Assembly (NCBI RefSeq): GCF_003293675.1 | Contig: NZ_CP029984.1 | Coordinates: 744,043-808,042, forward strand | Source: Gardnerella leopoldii | GTDB taxonomy: Bacteria; Actinomycetota; Actinomycetes; Actinomycetales; Bifidobacteriaceae | DNA: 64,000 nt | Reading direction: 5' to 3' | Shown here: piece after piece, positions 8,696 to 17,255 of the stretch | Layout of the letters: the number at the start of each line of letters is the position of its first letter | Position numbering within the stretch: the first letter of the stretch is position 1 | Notes under the pieces: model-generated | Told to the model about the DNA's origin: nothing | Databases searched by the model: none | Seen by the model: only the letters and a program-made list of their open reading frames with translations | Made by a program: the position numbers and the translations under genes

Positions 8696-9889
8696 TTATC
8701 CGTTATTCCTCTCAGTAGATTCTTTAGTACGTTCACGTTTTTTACGCTCAAGCATTGCATCGTAATTTTCGTATGCTTCCACAATACGACCAACCAAAGC
8801 ATGACGCACAACGTCTTCTGCTTGCAAATGCACAAAAGCAATATCTTTAACTTCGCCCAAAATCTTCTCAATAGAAACAAGACCAGAACGCACAACTGCT
8901 AAATCAACCTGCGTGCTATCTCCTGTAATCACCATGGTTGTATTAAAACCGAGTCGAGTTAGGAACATTTTTAATTGTTGAACAGTCGCATTTTGCGCTT
9001 CATCAAGAATAACAAAAGCATCGTTTAATGTGCGACCTCGCATATAAGCAAGAGGAGCAACTTCAACAACATTCTCGTCAAGATAGCGTTTTAGTTGTGC
9101 AGATCCAAGCATATCAGAAAGCGCATCATAGAGTGGGCGCAAATATGGATCAACTTTATCGTTTAAAGTGCCAGGCAAGAATCCTAAGTTTTCGCCAGCT
9201 TCAACAGCAGGACGAGTAAGAACAATTCTGCGAACTCTTCCATCTTCCAATGCACGAACAGCTTTAGCAACTGCTAAATACGTTTTTCCAGTACCAGCAG
9301 GACCAATTCCAAACGTTACAATATTGCAATCCATTGCTTGCACGTACGCTGTTTGCCCAGCAGTTTTTGCGCGAACAGGATTTCCTCCAGCAAACGTGAT
9401 CACGCCTTTACTCATTCGAGCTCTTCTGCTCATAGCACGGCGATGCGCTTCTTCGCTAGAAGGCAACAGCTCACTTGAATCTCTTGAAAACTCATTTTCA
9501 GCGCGCGAAACAGGATTATTAATTGCATAGGATGAAGAAATAATACTATTTCCAAGCACTCCACCATCATGACCGATACGGTTTATGCGCACATTGTGTT
9601 CATCGTTATGCAAAATATCACGCTCAAGCATGCGTCTTACTTCGTATGCATCCATAGGTTGTTCGTAAGCTGCATCAATCATGCGCCTAAACGCATACTC
9701 AGCTTTAGCTGCATCTTCATCTGCTCTAGTTGAACGAGCAACAATTTGAACATCTTTGCCTCGCACAGTAATATCTGCTTCTGGAAAAGCATGTTCCACC
9801 TCACGCAAACCAGCATCTGCAGCACCTAAAACTGCAACCGAGCTTAATTCGCTAGGAATTTGCACAAAACGCGTAGTACTTTTCGTCAC
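8696..9889 (-). CDS. phoH: PhoH-like ATPase
   Basis: A 397-residue P-loop ATPase. The Walker A motif GPAGTGKTYLAVAK lies near residue 180 and Walker B FVILDEAQNAT near 270; a KH-like N-terminal region (about 1-110) precedes them. PhoH proteins are cytoplasmic ATPases, often encoded next to ybeY, with a suspected role in RNA metabolism; the exact substrate is not settled. The start is GTG at 9889, 3 bp after the HIT gene stop. The C-terminus ends in a Lys/Arg/Glu-rich tail. Confidence 0.93.
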   Translation of the reverse strand: MTKSTTRFVQIPSELSSVAVLGAADAGLREVEHAFPEADITVRGKDVQIVARSTRADEDAAKAEYAFRRMIDAAYEQPMDAYEVRRMLERDILHNDEHNVRINRIGHDGGVLGNSIISSSYAINNPVSRAENEFSRDSSELLPSSEEAHRRAMSRRARMSKGVITFAGGNPVRAKTAGQTAYVQAMDCNIVTFGIGPAGTGKTYLAVAKAVRALEDGRVRRIVLTRPAVEAGENLGFLPGTLNDKVDPYLRPLYDALSDMLGSAQLKRYLDENVVEVAPLAYMRGRTLNDAFVILDEAQNATVQQLKMFLTRLGFNTTMVITGDSTQVDLAVVRSGLVSIEKILGEVKDIAFVHLQAEDVVRHALVGRIVEAYENYDAMLERKKRERTKESTERNNG

Positions 9890-9892
9890 GAT

Positions 9893-10255
9893 TTACAAGC
9901 TACCTTCTACAAGTTTTTCGCCAGTTAATACATGAGCATGAACATGAAACACTGTTTGACCAGCATCAATACCAGTATTAAATACGAGTCGATAATCACC
10001 GTTGAATTCATCATCAGCAATTTTTTGTGCAACACCAGCAATATGGGCCAAAGTTTCAGGAGCTTTACTAGCAAGCTCAGCAACATTCTTATAGTGATTG
10101 CGCGGCACAATCAGCACATGCACTTTTGCTTGAGGATTAATATCTTTAAAAGCAACTACCGAATCGTCTTCATAAACTCTGCTGCTCGGTATTTCTCCAG
10201 CAACAATTTTACAAAAAATGCAATCAGCATCAGTATTGTAAGTGATATCACTCAT
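9893..10255 (-). CDS. HIT-family nucleotide hydrolase (HinT-like)
   Basis: A 120-residue protein with the histidine triad HVHAHVL near the C-terminus and the N-terminal CIFCKIVAGEIPSSRVYED block typical of HinT. Such enzymes hydrolyse purine nucleoside phosphoramidates and adenylated lysine in the cytoplasm. It lies between rsmE (112 bp upstream) and phoH (3 bp downstream) on the same strand, so it is co-transcribed with at least phoH. Confidence 0.94.
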   Translation of the reverse strand: MSDITYNTDADCIFCKIVAGEIPSSRVYEDDSVVAFKDINPQAKVHVLIVPRNHYKNVAELASKAPETLAHIAGVAQKIADDEFNGDYRLVFNTGIDAGQTVFHVHAHVLTGEKLVEGSL

Positions 10256-10367
10256 GGTTTCTCCCCTATTTGCTACTAAATGAAATCAATGCCTTAAGCC
10301 AAAAGCAATCGACACTCTTCCTATTATTTTACACAATTATGAGCACTTTTAGATACGATTTATGCGA

Positions 10368-11165
10368 TTATTCGTAACGTCCTAAATCACGCGAAAGAAG
10401 AGAAAGAGCTACAGGTCCTGCAGTAGATGCGCGAAGAATATTACTGCCTAAAACGCAGCTTTTAGCACCAGCATCAATAAACATTGACACTTCATCGTCA
10501 CTAATACCACCTTCTGGCCCAACTAAAACGTAAATAGTACGCTCTTTACCATCCTCCAAACAGCGCTCGCTAAGAGTATTTACTGCTTGTTCTATTTGAT
10601 TCCAGCAATCAGTTGCGTCTTGATGCAATACGATTACGAGATTTCCGTAAACGCACGCACGCCTACATATTGCAACTATTTGCTTGCTCGAAACACATTC
10701 TTGAAGTTCAGGCATCCATGCGCGACGAGATTGCTCTGTAGCAGACTGTAAAACTTGGCTCCAACGCTTATCTGTGCGACCAGGTTTCCACTTTGCAATT
10801 GAACGATCCGCGCACCAAGGGATTACTTCATCCACGCCAATTTGCGTAGCCATATCAATTGCTTGCTCATCGTGCCCTGTTTTTGCCAAAGCTTGAACAA
10901 GTGCAAGTCTAGTCATTCGCGGAGCTTCCCTAGTAAACGCTTCTACACGAACTAAGCCATTTTCAACATCCGTCACCTTTGCATGAATGCGCAAGCCTTT
11001 GCCGTCAGAAAGTTGCAAAGCATCGCCTTCTAATAGTCGCATGGCAGATATAGCGTGACGTTTTACTTGAGATGGAAGCGTAATCGTCCACCCTTCTTCG
11101 ATTCCTTCTGCAAGCACAGGAGCATTATCGTGATCAGTATCAAGCAAAAATAAAGCGTCAGTCAT
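10368..11165 (-). CDS. rsmE: 16S rRNA m3U1498 methyltransferase
   Basis: A 265-residue SPOUT methyltransferase. The N-terminal PUA-like domain (about 1-85, LPSQVKRHAISAMRLLEGD) is followed by the trefoil-knot domain with VGPEGGISDDEV (about 208) and LGSNILRASTAGPVALSLL (about 237). The usual LGxRILR motif has Asn in place of the first Arg. It methylates U1498 of 16S rRNA using SAM. It is the first gene of the minus-strand operon and is divergent from the iron-sulfur protein gene at 11260. Confidence 0.92.
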   Translation of the reverse strand: MTDALFLLDTDHDNAPVLAEGIEEGWTITLPSQVKRHAISAMRLLEGDALQLSDGKGLRIHAKVTDVENGLVRVEAFTREAPRMTRLALVQALAKTGHDEQAIDMATQIGVDEVIPWCADRSIAKWKPGRTDKRWSQVLQSATEQSRRAWMPELQECVSSKQIVAICRRACVYGNLVIVLHQDATDCWNQIEQAVNTLSERCLEDGKERTIYVLVGPEGGISDDEVSMFIDAGAKSCVLGSNILRASTAGPVALSLLSRDLGRYE

Positions 11166-11259
11166 AGTTCAAGCCTAACGTGAGGATGCGCCAAGTACTA
11201 AAAAATGTTTCTGTGCAAGTATTGTGGCAAACTAGAACAGTACGTATTGGAGGTTTGCA

Positions 11260-12345
11260 ATGAGTAATGAGCTTGGTGATAACACTGCGCTTGTTACTTT
11301 GCGTATTTCACGCTTTACTCCATGTAATAAATCTGAAGATGATGCAAACAGTAAACAGACAGAGCGCAAGCGCAGAGAAAGTCCTTTTGCGCGCAGAAAG
11401 CGCAGTAATCCTTTCGCAAAACTAGATTCTTCAGAAAATAACATAAATAATTCTTCCGAATCTAGTGAATCCAGAATATCTAGTGAATCCGGTGAATCTT
11501 ACGAATCTTCTCCAAAACGAATTCAAGGTAAGCATTGGGTTCAAGATTACAGTTTACGCGTTCATTCTACTGACACTATTCTTGACTGTTTACTGACTAT
11601 TAAACGCACAATCGACCCAACTTTAGCTTTCCGCTACTCATGCGGTCACGGCGTTTGCGGTTCCGACGCTGCAAACGTAAATGGCATGCCAACCTTACTA
11701 TGCAGTGCAACTATTGGTGCAAACGCACGTCCTGAAAGCACAAATAGCGTGCAATCTCGAGGCTTTAGAAAAACTAGCACTACTAGCAGCTCCTCACAGT
11801 CGACAAAATCGCCAACTTTACAGCAAAAATCTAAAGAGACTACCACTTTGCAAAATGGCACTTTTGGTGTTATTGAGCTTGCTCCACTTTCAGGATTTGC
11901 AGTTCAACGAGATCTTATTTGCGATATTTCGCCTATGATTTCGCAAATAAAACGCTTAGAACCTTATTTGCAGGCATCTAACGTTTCTACGAGAAATACT
12001 GAAGGGAAACTCCAGCTTATTGAGTTTTTGCAACATCCTGAGGAACTTAAAAAATTTGAGCTTTTGAGCAATTGCATTATGTGCGGTGCTTGCGAAGGAA
12101 TTTGCCCAATTTATGCAGGCGGAGAAGCCTTTATTGGGCCTGCAGCATTGGTTAACGCGGCTCGTTTTATTTACGATTCCAGAGACAATGCAACAGAGCA
12201 TCGCCTTGATCTAATAGACAGCAGTGACGGTATTAGCGCATGCCAGTCAGTTAGAGCATGTTCAAGACAGTGCCCTCGCGGAATTGATATTGGCGAAGAA
12301 ATTTGGCAGCTTACAACGCTTGTAAACGAGCGCAAAAACTCTTAG
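11260..12345 (+). CDS. SdhB/FrdB-like iron-sulfur protein with low-complexity insertions
   Basis: A 361-residue protein. The plant-type [2Fe-2S] site is RYSCGHGVCGSDAANVNG...LLC (about residues 127-150, Asp at the third ligand position as in E. coli SdhB). The C-terminal half carries CIMCGACEGICPIYAGG (about 275) and CQSVRACSRQCPRGIDIGEE (about 328), the binding sites of the other two clusters. This fits the electron-transfer subunit of succinate dehydrogenase/fumarate reductase. Two Ser-rich insertions are unusual: residues about 25-90 and about 160-200, so it is longer than the usual 230-260. GGAGG precedes the ATG. No flavoprotein or membrane-anchor gene is adjacent, so its partner, if any, is elsewhere. 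Confidence 0.83.
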   Translation: MSNELGDNTALVTLRISRFTPCNKSEDDANSKQTERKRRESPFARRKRSNPFAKLDSSENNINNSSESSESRISSESGESYESSPKRIQGKHWVQDYSLRVHSTDTILDCLLTIKRTIDPTLAFRYSCGHGVCGSDAANVNGMPTLLCSATIGANARPESTNSVQSRGFRKTSTTSSSSQSTKSPTLQQKSKETTTLQNGTFGVIELAPLSGFAVQRDLICDISPMISQIKRLEPYLQASNVSTRNTEGKLQLIEFLQHPEELKKFELLSNCIMCGACEGICPIYAGGEAFIGPAALVNAARFIYDSRDNATEHRLDLIDSSDGISACQSVRACSRQCPRGIDIGEEIWQLTTLVNERKNS

Positions 12346-12346
12346 A

Positions 12347-13150
12347 TTATTCAATTCCAGATGCTATGCGCACTGCCTCTATTGGGTCGTCTGTGACAGC
12401 AAATAAGTGCGGATCGAGTGAAGAAATAAAACCTCGTTGAGTTACTGTAGACTTCAGCCAGTCAATCAAACCATTCCAATACGAAGTACCGAAAAGAACA
12501 ACAGGCACGCGCGCAACTTTATGCGTTTGCACTAAAGTCAAAGCTTCAAACATTTCATCCATCGTGCCAAAACCGCCAGGGCACACAATAATTCCAGAAG
12601 AATACTTCATAAACATTGTTTTACGCACGAAAAAATACCGAAATTGCATGCCAAGATTAATCCACTTATTCAAACCCTGCTCATGAGGAAGCTCAATCCC
12701 CAATCCTACAGACGTACCACCAGCTTCTGCAGCTCCACGGTTTGCAGCTTCCATAATTCCAGGACCGCCACCTGTAATAACAGCAAAACCGCGTTTTACA
12801 AGCTCTGAACCCATAGTACGAGCTAAAGAATACTCAGGATCATCTTCTTTTATTCGAGCAGAACCAAAAATACTAACAGCTTTATCTAACGATGCGAGCG
12901 CGTCAAAACCATCAACAAACTCAGCTTGAATACGAAGCGCACGCCATGGATCCGCGCTACGCCAATCCCATCTCTTATCTACTTCTACACCAACTCCAGA
13001 AACAAGCTGCTGATTGTTATCGTTACGAAGAAGCGTCTCTGTAGTGCTCTCCTTAGGAATCATAGAACCGCGCATCACAACAGAACCACGATGATACGTG
13101 TTATTCCAAGGTGGAACATCTACTGAAAAATCTTCTTTACTATTAAACAT
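12347..13150 (-). CDS. LOG-family protein (cytokinin riboside 5'-monophosphate phosphoribohydrolase-like)
   Basis: A 267-residue Rossmann-like protein with GGGPGIMEAANRGAAEAGG (about 125) and the LOG catalytic motif PGGFGTMDEMFEALTLVQ (about 193). Older annotations call such proteins lysine decarboxylases, which is wrong for this fold; LOG proteins cleave the N-glycosidic bond of nucleoside 5'-monophosphates. About 60 N-terminal residues precede the domain. It converges with the SdhB-like gene (1 bp between stops) and lies downstream of nhaA on the minus strand, 50 bp away. Confidence 0.9.
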   Translation of the reverse strand: MFNSKEDFSVDVPPWNNTYHRGSVVMRGSMIPKESTTETLLRNDNNQQLVSGVGVEVDKRWDWRSADPWRALRIQAEFVDGFDALASLDKAVSIFGSARIKEDDPEYSLARTMGSELVKRGFAVITGGGPGIMEAANRGAAEAGGTSVGLGIELPHEQGLNKWINLGMQFRYFFVRKTMFMKYSSGIIVCPGGFGTMDEMFEALTLVQTHKVARVPVVLFGTSYWNGLIDWLKSTVTQRGFISSLDPHLFAVTDDPIEAVRIASGIE

Positions 13151-13200
13151 GATTTCTCCTAGAAATTTACTTTCAAATATATTGAAAATAATAATTAAAA

Positions 13201-14460
13201 CTAGTCTTCAACTTCATCTAATTCTTCTTCCATATGCTTTGCTTGCATAGAAAGTAAGAAGCCAGAAACTCCTGCAGCAATAATAGAAGCAACAAGAACG
13301 CCAAAACGTGCTTCAGCGGACAAATCTGCGTCAGAATACGCAAGCGAGGCAATAAGAAGAGAAACAGTGAAACCAATTCCACACGCACATGCTGTAGGCA
13401 TTAAGTCTACTACGCGAAGACCATCAGGAACTTTCAAACCTAGAACACGCTTTGATATCCAAGCAGTTGCCATAATTCCAACAGGTTTACCAACAACAAG
13501 AGCAATAGTGATGGCAATCAAAATTGGCGAGAAGAACAACTCCCAAGTCAATGTTTCAAAATGCACTCCTGTAGCGAAAAGAGCGAAAATTGGAAGAGCC
13601 AATAACGCAGAAACAGGCTGAATTTTTTCACGATAGCGTTCAGCCCGAAGCGTTTTTTCACCATGAACTAAATGCGCCGGAGTTAGCAAACCCACCATTA
13701 CTCCAGCTAAAGTTGGATGCACGCCAGCTTCATACATCATAATCCAAGCCATAATTCCTACTATTGCAACCAACGGCCATGGAACGCGCTTCAAACGCAC
13801 TAAAGTAGTCCAAACCAAACCGCAAGCAATTACTCCAGCAAACCAATACCATGCGTTAAGAGACGAGAAGAAGACAGCAATAAGTGCTATTCCAAGCAAA
13901 TCGTCTACTGTAGCAAGAGTCATAAGAAATGCGCGCAAAGCGTGTGGCAAAGTTTTTGCAAATAAAGCAAGAACAGCAAGAGAGAAAGCTATATCCGTTG
14001 CTGTAGGTATTGCCCACCCGTCACGAACCATATCAAGCGAAGGTAAAGCGCCAGAAGTAAGACGCATAATCTCCTGCCCAGCATGCAATTCAGAAAATAC
14101 AGTTACTGTAGCAACAAACAGCAAAGGAGGCACAATCATTCCACCAACAGCACAAATCATTGGCATTGCAGCTGCGCGAGGGTCAGAAAGCGAACCAGCA
14201 ATAAGCTCATGTTTTAAATCTAAACCAACCGAAAGGAAGAAAATAGTAAGCACGCCATCTTGTACCCAGTGACCAATCGACATGTGTATATTCGTCCACG
14301 GAATGCCTACATGAGTATGCGATACGGCTTCAAATATTGGTGCGGTTAAAGGAATATTTGCAAGCAATAAGCCGGTAAGAGCGAAACCAAGCATAATTAA
14401 GCCAGAAATTCGCTCATTATTTGCAATATTGCGTGCTACTCTCCAACTGCGTCGTATCAT
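13201..14460 (-). CDS. nhaA: Na+/H+ antiporter NhaA
   Basis: A 419-residue polytopic membrane protein. The key carboxylates are present: ATDIAFSLAVLAL (equivalent of E. coli Asp133) and LATVDDLLGIALIAVFF (Asp163/Asp164 pair). The N-terminal block GLILMGF-like/ANIPLTAPIFEAVSHTHVG and the helices that follow match the family throughout. It exchanges Na+ for protons for pH and sodium homeostasis. A short acidic tail (EEELDEVED) ends the protein. It is transcribed alone or with the downstream LOG gene. Confidence 0.94.
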   Translation of the reverse strand: MIRRSWRVARNIANNERISGLIMLGFALTGLLLANIPLTAPIFEAVSHTHVGIPWTNIHMSIGHWVQDGVLTIFFLSVGLDLKHELIAGSLSDPRAAAMPMICAVGGMIVPPLLFVATVTVFSELHAGQEIMRLTSGALPSLDMVRDGWAIPTATDIAFSLAVLALFAKTLPHALRAFLMTLATVDDLLGIALIAVFFSSLNAWYWFAGVIACGLVWTTLVRLKRVPWPLVAIVGIMAWIMMYEAGVHPTLAGVMVGLLTPAHLVHGEKTLRAERYREKIQPVSALLALPIFALFATGVHFETLTWELFFSPILIAITIALVVGKPVGIMATAWISKRVLGLKVPDGLRVVDLMPTACACGIGFTVSLLIASLAYSDADLSAEARFGVLVASIIAAGVSGFLLSMQAKHMEEELDEVED

Positions 14461-14583
14461 ATTGTAAATATTTCCTCCACTAAATGCATTTATAACGTTT
14501 ATAACGTTTTATAGTGCAAAATATGTGATTCGCACTTTTAAGTATAACTGAGAGGCATAAACCGAGCGAGTTGTATTCGAATT

Positions 14584-14617
14584 AAAAAAAAACGCGGAGC
14601 AAAAGCTTCGCGTTTTG
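14584..14617 (-). terminator. Terminator behind tRNA-Arg
   Basis: The stem ACGCG(G)AGC/GCT(T)CGCGT with an AAAA loop lies just past the 3' end of the tRNA. On the minus strand it is followed by an uninterrupted T run. Confidence 0.88.
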
Positions 14618-14621
14618 TTTG

Positions 14622-14695
14622 TGCGCCAGACAGGATTCGAACCTGCAACCTTCTGATCCGTAGTCAGATGCTCTAATCCGTTGGGCTACTGGCGC
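14622..14695 (-). tRNA. tRNA-Arg (anticodon ACG)
   Basis: On the minus strand a 74-nt cloverleaf is visible. The 7-bp acceptor stem is GCGCCAG/CTGGCGC with discriminator A; the anticodon stem TCTGA/TCAGA closes the loop CTACGGA (anticodon ACG, normally edited to ICG); the T arm contains GGTTCGAATCC. CCA is not encoded. It is the only tRNA I find in the window and decodes CGN arginine codons. Confidence 0.96.
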
Positions 14696-14768
14696 ATGTT
14701 TCCAGCCTCAAGAACCATGTCCTTGTTTCCGGCAACTTGACTAATATACAACCATCCGCGCTAAAACA

Positions 14769-14796
14769 CAAACCCCGGCGTGTCGACCGGGGTTTG
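14769..14796 (-). terminator. Terminator of the clpP1-clpP2 operon
   Basis: A perfect 10-bp stem CAAACCCCGG/CCGGGGTTTG with an 8-nt loop lies 53 bp past the clpP2 stop; a T-rich tract follows on the minus strand. Confidence 0.85.
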
Positions 14797-14848
14797 TTGT
14801 TAAGAAATGCAAGAATTGATAAATACTCGCTAAGTTGTAAAGATTGAA

Positions 14849-15523
14849 TTATGCTCTGCGCTCAAGCACTTCGTCAACCATTCCATAAGCTTTAGCTTCT
14901 GGAGCAGTCAAAATAGTATCCACTTCAATATCTTTACGGATGCGCCCAATATCTTGACCAGTATGCTTTGCAAGAGTTGATTCTAACCAAGAACGCAAAC
15001 GCAACATTTCCTTAGCTTGAAGCTCAATTTCAGTAGCTTTACCAAAATCTTGACCCATTGCAGGCTGATGGATAAGCACACGAGCATTTGGCAAAATCAT
15101 GCGCTTACCAGCAGCTCCAGCAGCAAGAATAATAGCAGCAGCAGAAGCAGCCTGACCTAAGCAAACAGTTTGAACATCTGGATTAATGTATTGCATTGTG
15201 TCATAAATCGCAGTCATAGCAGTCATCGAACCGCCAGGTGAATTAATGTACATCATCACATCGCGATCAGAATCCATGCTTTCTAAAACAAGCAACTGAG
15301 CCATAATGTCGTCAGCAGAAGTGTCATCTACTTGCACACCCATGAAAATAATGCGATCTTCAAACAGCTTAGTGTAAGGATCTTGCGTTTTCATGCCATA
15401 TGGAGTTTGCTCGCCAAATTGAGGCAACACGTAACGATTAGTAATGCGCTGAGCAGAAGTAACGCCGCCAAAACCAGCTAAACGCTCAGCACGCGCAACA
15501 AACTTTGCTTCTTCACTTGCCAT
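14849..15523 (-). CDS. clpP2: ATP-dependent Clp protease proteolytic subunit (second paralogue)
   Basis: A 224-residue serine protease subunit. The nucleophile lies in CLGQAASAAAIILAAG (about residue 109), the His in ARVLIHQPAMGQD (about 134), and the catalytic Asp follows in the C-terminal region. It starts 2 bp after the clpP1 stop with a strong GGTGAGGAGT site, so the pair is translationally coupled. Actinobacterial ClpP1 and ClpP2 assemble into a mixed tetradecamer fed by ClpX or ClpC. An N-terminal extension of about 30 residues contains FGGVTSAQRITNRYVLPQFG. Confidence 0.95.
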   Translation of the reverse strand: MASEEAKFVARAERLAGFGGVTSAQRITNRYVLPQFGEQTPYGMKTQDPYTKLFEDRIIFMGVQVDDTSADDIMAQLLVLESMDSDRDVMMYINSPGGSMTAMTAIYDTMQYINPDVQTVCLGQAASAAAIILAAGAAGKRMILPNARVLIHQPAMGQDFGKATEIELQAKEMLRLRSWLESTLAKHTGQDIGRIRKDIEVDTILTAPEAKAYGMVDEVLERRA

Positions 15524-15525
15524 AA

Positions 15526-16137
15526 TTACTCCTCACCGCGCATAGAAGCAGGAGTGGTCACAATTTTATCTACGAAACCATACTCCAAAGCTTGCTGAGC
15601 TGTAAACCAGTGATCGTATTCGTTATCTCGGTAAATTTCCTCTACCGTATGACCAGTCTGCTTTGCAGTCAATTCAGAAAGCGTTTTTTTCATATCCATA
15701 ATAAGCTCTGCGTTAATTCGCACATCCGTAGCAGTGCCACCGACACCGCCAGAAGGTTGATGCATAAGCACACGAGCATGTGAGGTAATATAACGCTTAC
15801 CAGGAGTGCCAGAACTAAGCAAGAACTGACCCATAGATGCAGCCATGCCAACAGCAATAGTTGCAACATCTGGCTCAATTAATTGCATAGTATCGTAAAT
15901 TGCCATACCAGCAGTAATTGAACCTCCAGGCGAATTAATATACAACCAAATATCCTTCTTAGGATCTTCCGCAGCAAGCATTAACATTTGCGCGCAAATA
16001 ACATTGGCATTCTCGTCTTTTACTTCAGATCCCAACCAAATAATGCGATCTTTTAGCAACCGATTAAAAATAGAATCAGTTGATGTAGGCGCTTCAGCCT
16101 GTTCCATCACAGGAGAAGCTGTAAAAAGCTCAGTCAC
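15526..16137 (-). CDS. clpP1: ATP-dependent Clp protease proteolytic subunit (first paralogue)
   Basis: A 203-residue ClpP with [16 protein letters not shown] (catalytic Ser, about 100) and [14 protein letters not shown] (catalytic His, about 125). Its start is a GTG at 16137 with AAGGAG seven bases upstream. It is the promoter-proximal gene of the clpP1-clpP2 pair. In actinobacteria this operon is commonly activated by ClgR; I do not see a convincing ClgR box upstream. Confidence 0.95.
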   Translation of the reverse strand: MTELFTASPVMEQAEAPTSTDSIFNRLLKDRIIWLGSEVKDENANVICAQMLMLAAEDPKKDIWLYINSPGGSITAGMAIYDTMQLIEPDVATIAVGMAASMGQFLLSSGTPGKRYITSHARVLMHQPSGGVGGTATDVRINAELIMDMKKTLSELTAKQTGHTVEEIYRDNEYDHWFTAQQALEYGFVDKIVTTPASMRGEE

Positions 16138-16351
16138 TATATCTCCTTGTTACCACGTAATTATTTCTACACTACCTTGTGCGCATGACCGCATAGAAAA
16201 TATTGCAAATATGATTTGAATTGAATGTTTTACGCCAAATTTCTAAAATTTTATTCATATCAACAGATGTAATTTTTACTTATTACCTCACGTTAGTATG
16301 CATTATTGAGTATATTTTTATTGGATTATCAATTCATTATAAGGAGTAATT

Positions 16352-17122
16352 ATGGATCCTAACCAATTGCCAGACAACAACTACTCGCCTGCTCCGATGC
16401 CAAATAACGAGTATCCAAATAATGGTTACCAAAATAATACATACCCAAATAATGTAAATCCAAATAACGGATACCCAAACAATGGTTATGGAAACAATGG
16501 GTACCAGAACAACGGATACCCAAATAACGGATACCAGAACAACAATTACCCTAATAATGTAAATCCAAATAATGGTTACCAACCAAACTTATATCAGAAT
16601 AATCAACAACCAGTCAACAACTATCCTGCAAACGCTTATCCAAATGCAACAAATACAAGTGCTCATAAGTCAAAATACATTTGGCTTATTGTTGTCATAG
16701 TAGTAGCAATAGTTGCAGTAGGTGGCTACGTAATTTCAACTAATCTTAAACCGCATTACAATTGCGCTGCACCAAAAAGCGCAAATATTGAAGAATACGT
16801 ACATTGCCATCCAGAAGAAGCTAAAAAACTCACTAATGGATTTAATGATGCCACTAGCAGCTCACCATTCAACATAACGTTTGACACTAAAGGTGATCAG
16901 CTCAATATAAATGCAAAGTTCAAAAGGCACCTATCTGATTTAGAAATTACAGCGTTAAAGACTGGAATGCAAACATACGGCGATAGCCTCTCGAACTTGA
17001 TGCCACAATCAGCATCGGATGAAATGAAAGAAAAAATTATTGCACCAATACGCATACATTTCTCCTTCTCAAACGATGATGGAACTTTTATCGCAGATAA
17101 AGAATTCAGTTCTAATAATTAA
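16352..17122 (+). CDS. Single-pass membrane protein with an Asn/Tyr/Pro-rich cytoplasmic repeat
   Basis: A 256-residue protein of no recognised family. Residues about 1-100 are a low-complexity tract of YPNNGY/YQNNGY-type repeats. One membrane helix (about 111-132, IWLIVVIVVAIVAVGGYVI) follows a Lys-containing flank. A small extracytoplasmic domain (about 140-256) contains two cysteines (NCAAPKS...YVHCHPEEA) that could pair. The topology resembles bifidobacterial proteins with proline-rich cytoplasmic heads, but the function is unknown. The ATG at 16352 has AAGGAG 7 nt upstream. Monocistronic, with a strong terminator. Confidence 0.75.
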   Translation: MDPNQLPDNNYSPAPMPNNEYPNNGYQNNTYPNNVNPNNGYPNNGYGNNGYQNNGYPNNGYQNNNYPNNVNPNNGYQPNLYQNNQQPVNNYPANAYPNATNTSAHKSKYIWLIVVIVVAIVAVGGYVISTNLKPHYNCAAPKSANIEEYVHCHPEEAKKLTNGFNDATSSSPFNITFDTKGDQLNINAKFKRHLSDLEITALKTGMQTYGDSLSNLMPQSASDEMKEKIIAPIRIHFSFSNDDGTFIADKEFSSNN

Positions 17123-17173
17123 TTAAAAAATAACTAAAATAACCAACATAACTAAAAAATATTTACTAATAAC

Positions 17174-17219
17174 AAATGCGCCTTTGCTAATACTGAACTA
17201 GCATAGGCGCATTTATTTT
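17174..17219 (+). terminator. Terminator between convergent genes
   Basis: A long stem (AAATGCGCCT..GCTA with TAGC..AGGCGCATTT, two mismatched bases) is followed by ATTTATTTT on the plus strand. It ends the Asn-rich protein gene and may also serve the facing clcA-like gene. Confidence 0.88.
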
Positions 17220-17255
17220 GCACATATTGTATTTTCCATACTAAAAATTCAAACA

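Noticed and set aside
12347..13150. Lysine decarboxylase annotation
   Set aside because: The PGGFGTMDE motif belongs to LOG-type phosphoribohydrolases; there is no PLP fold.
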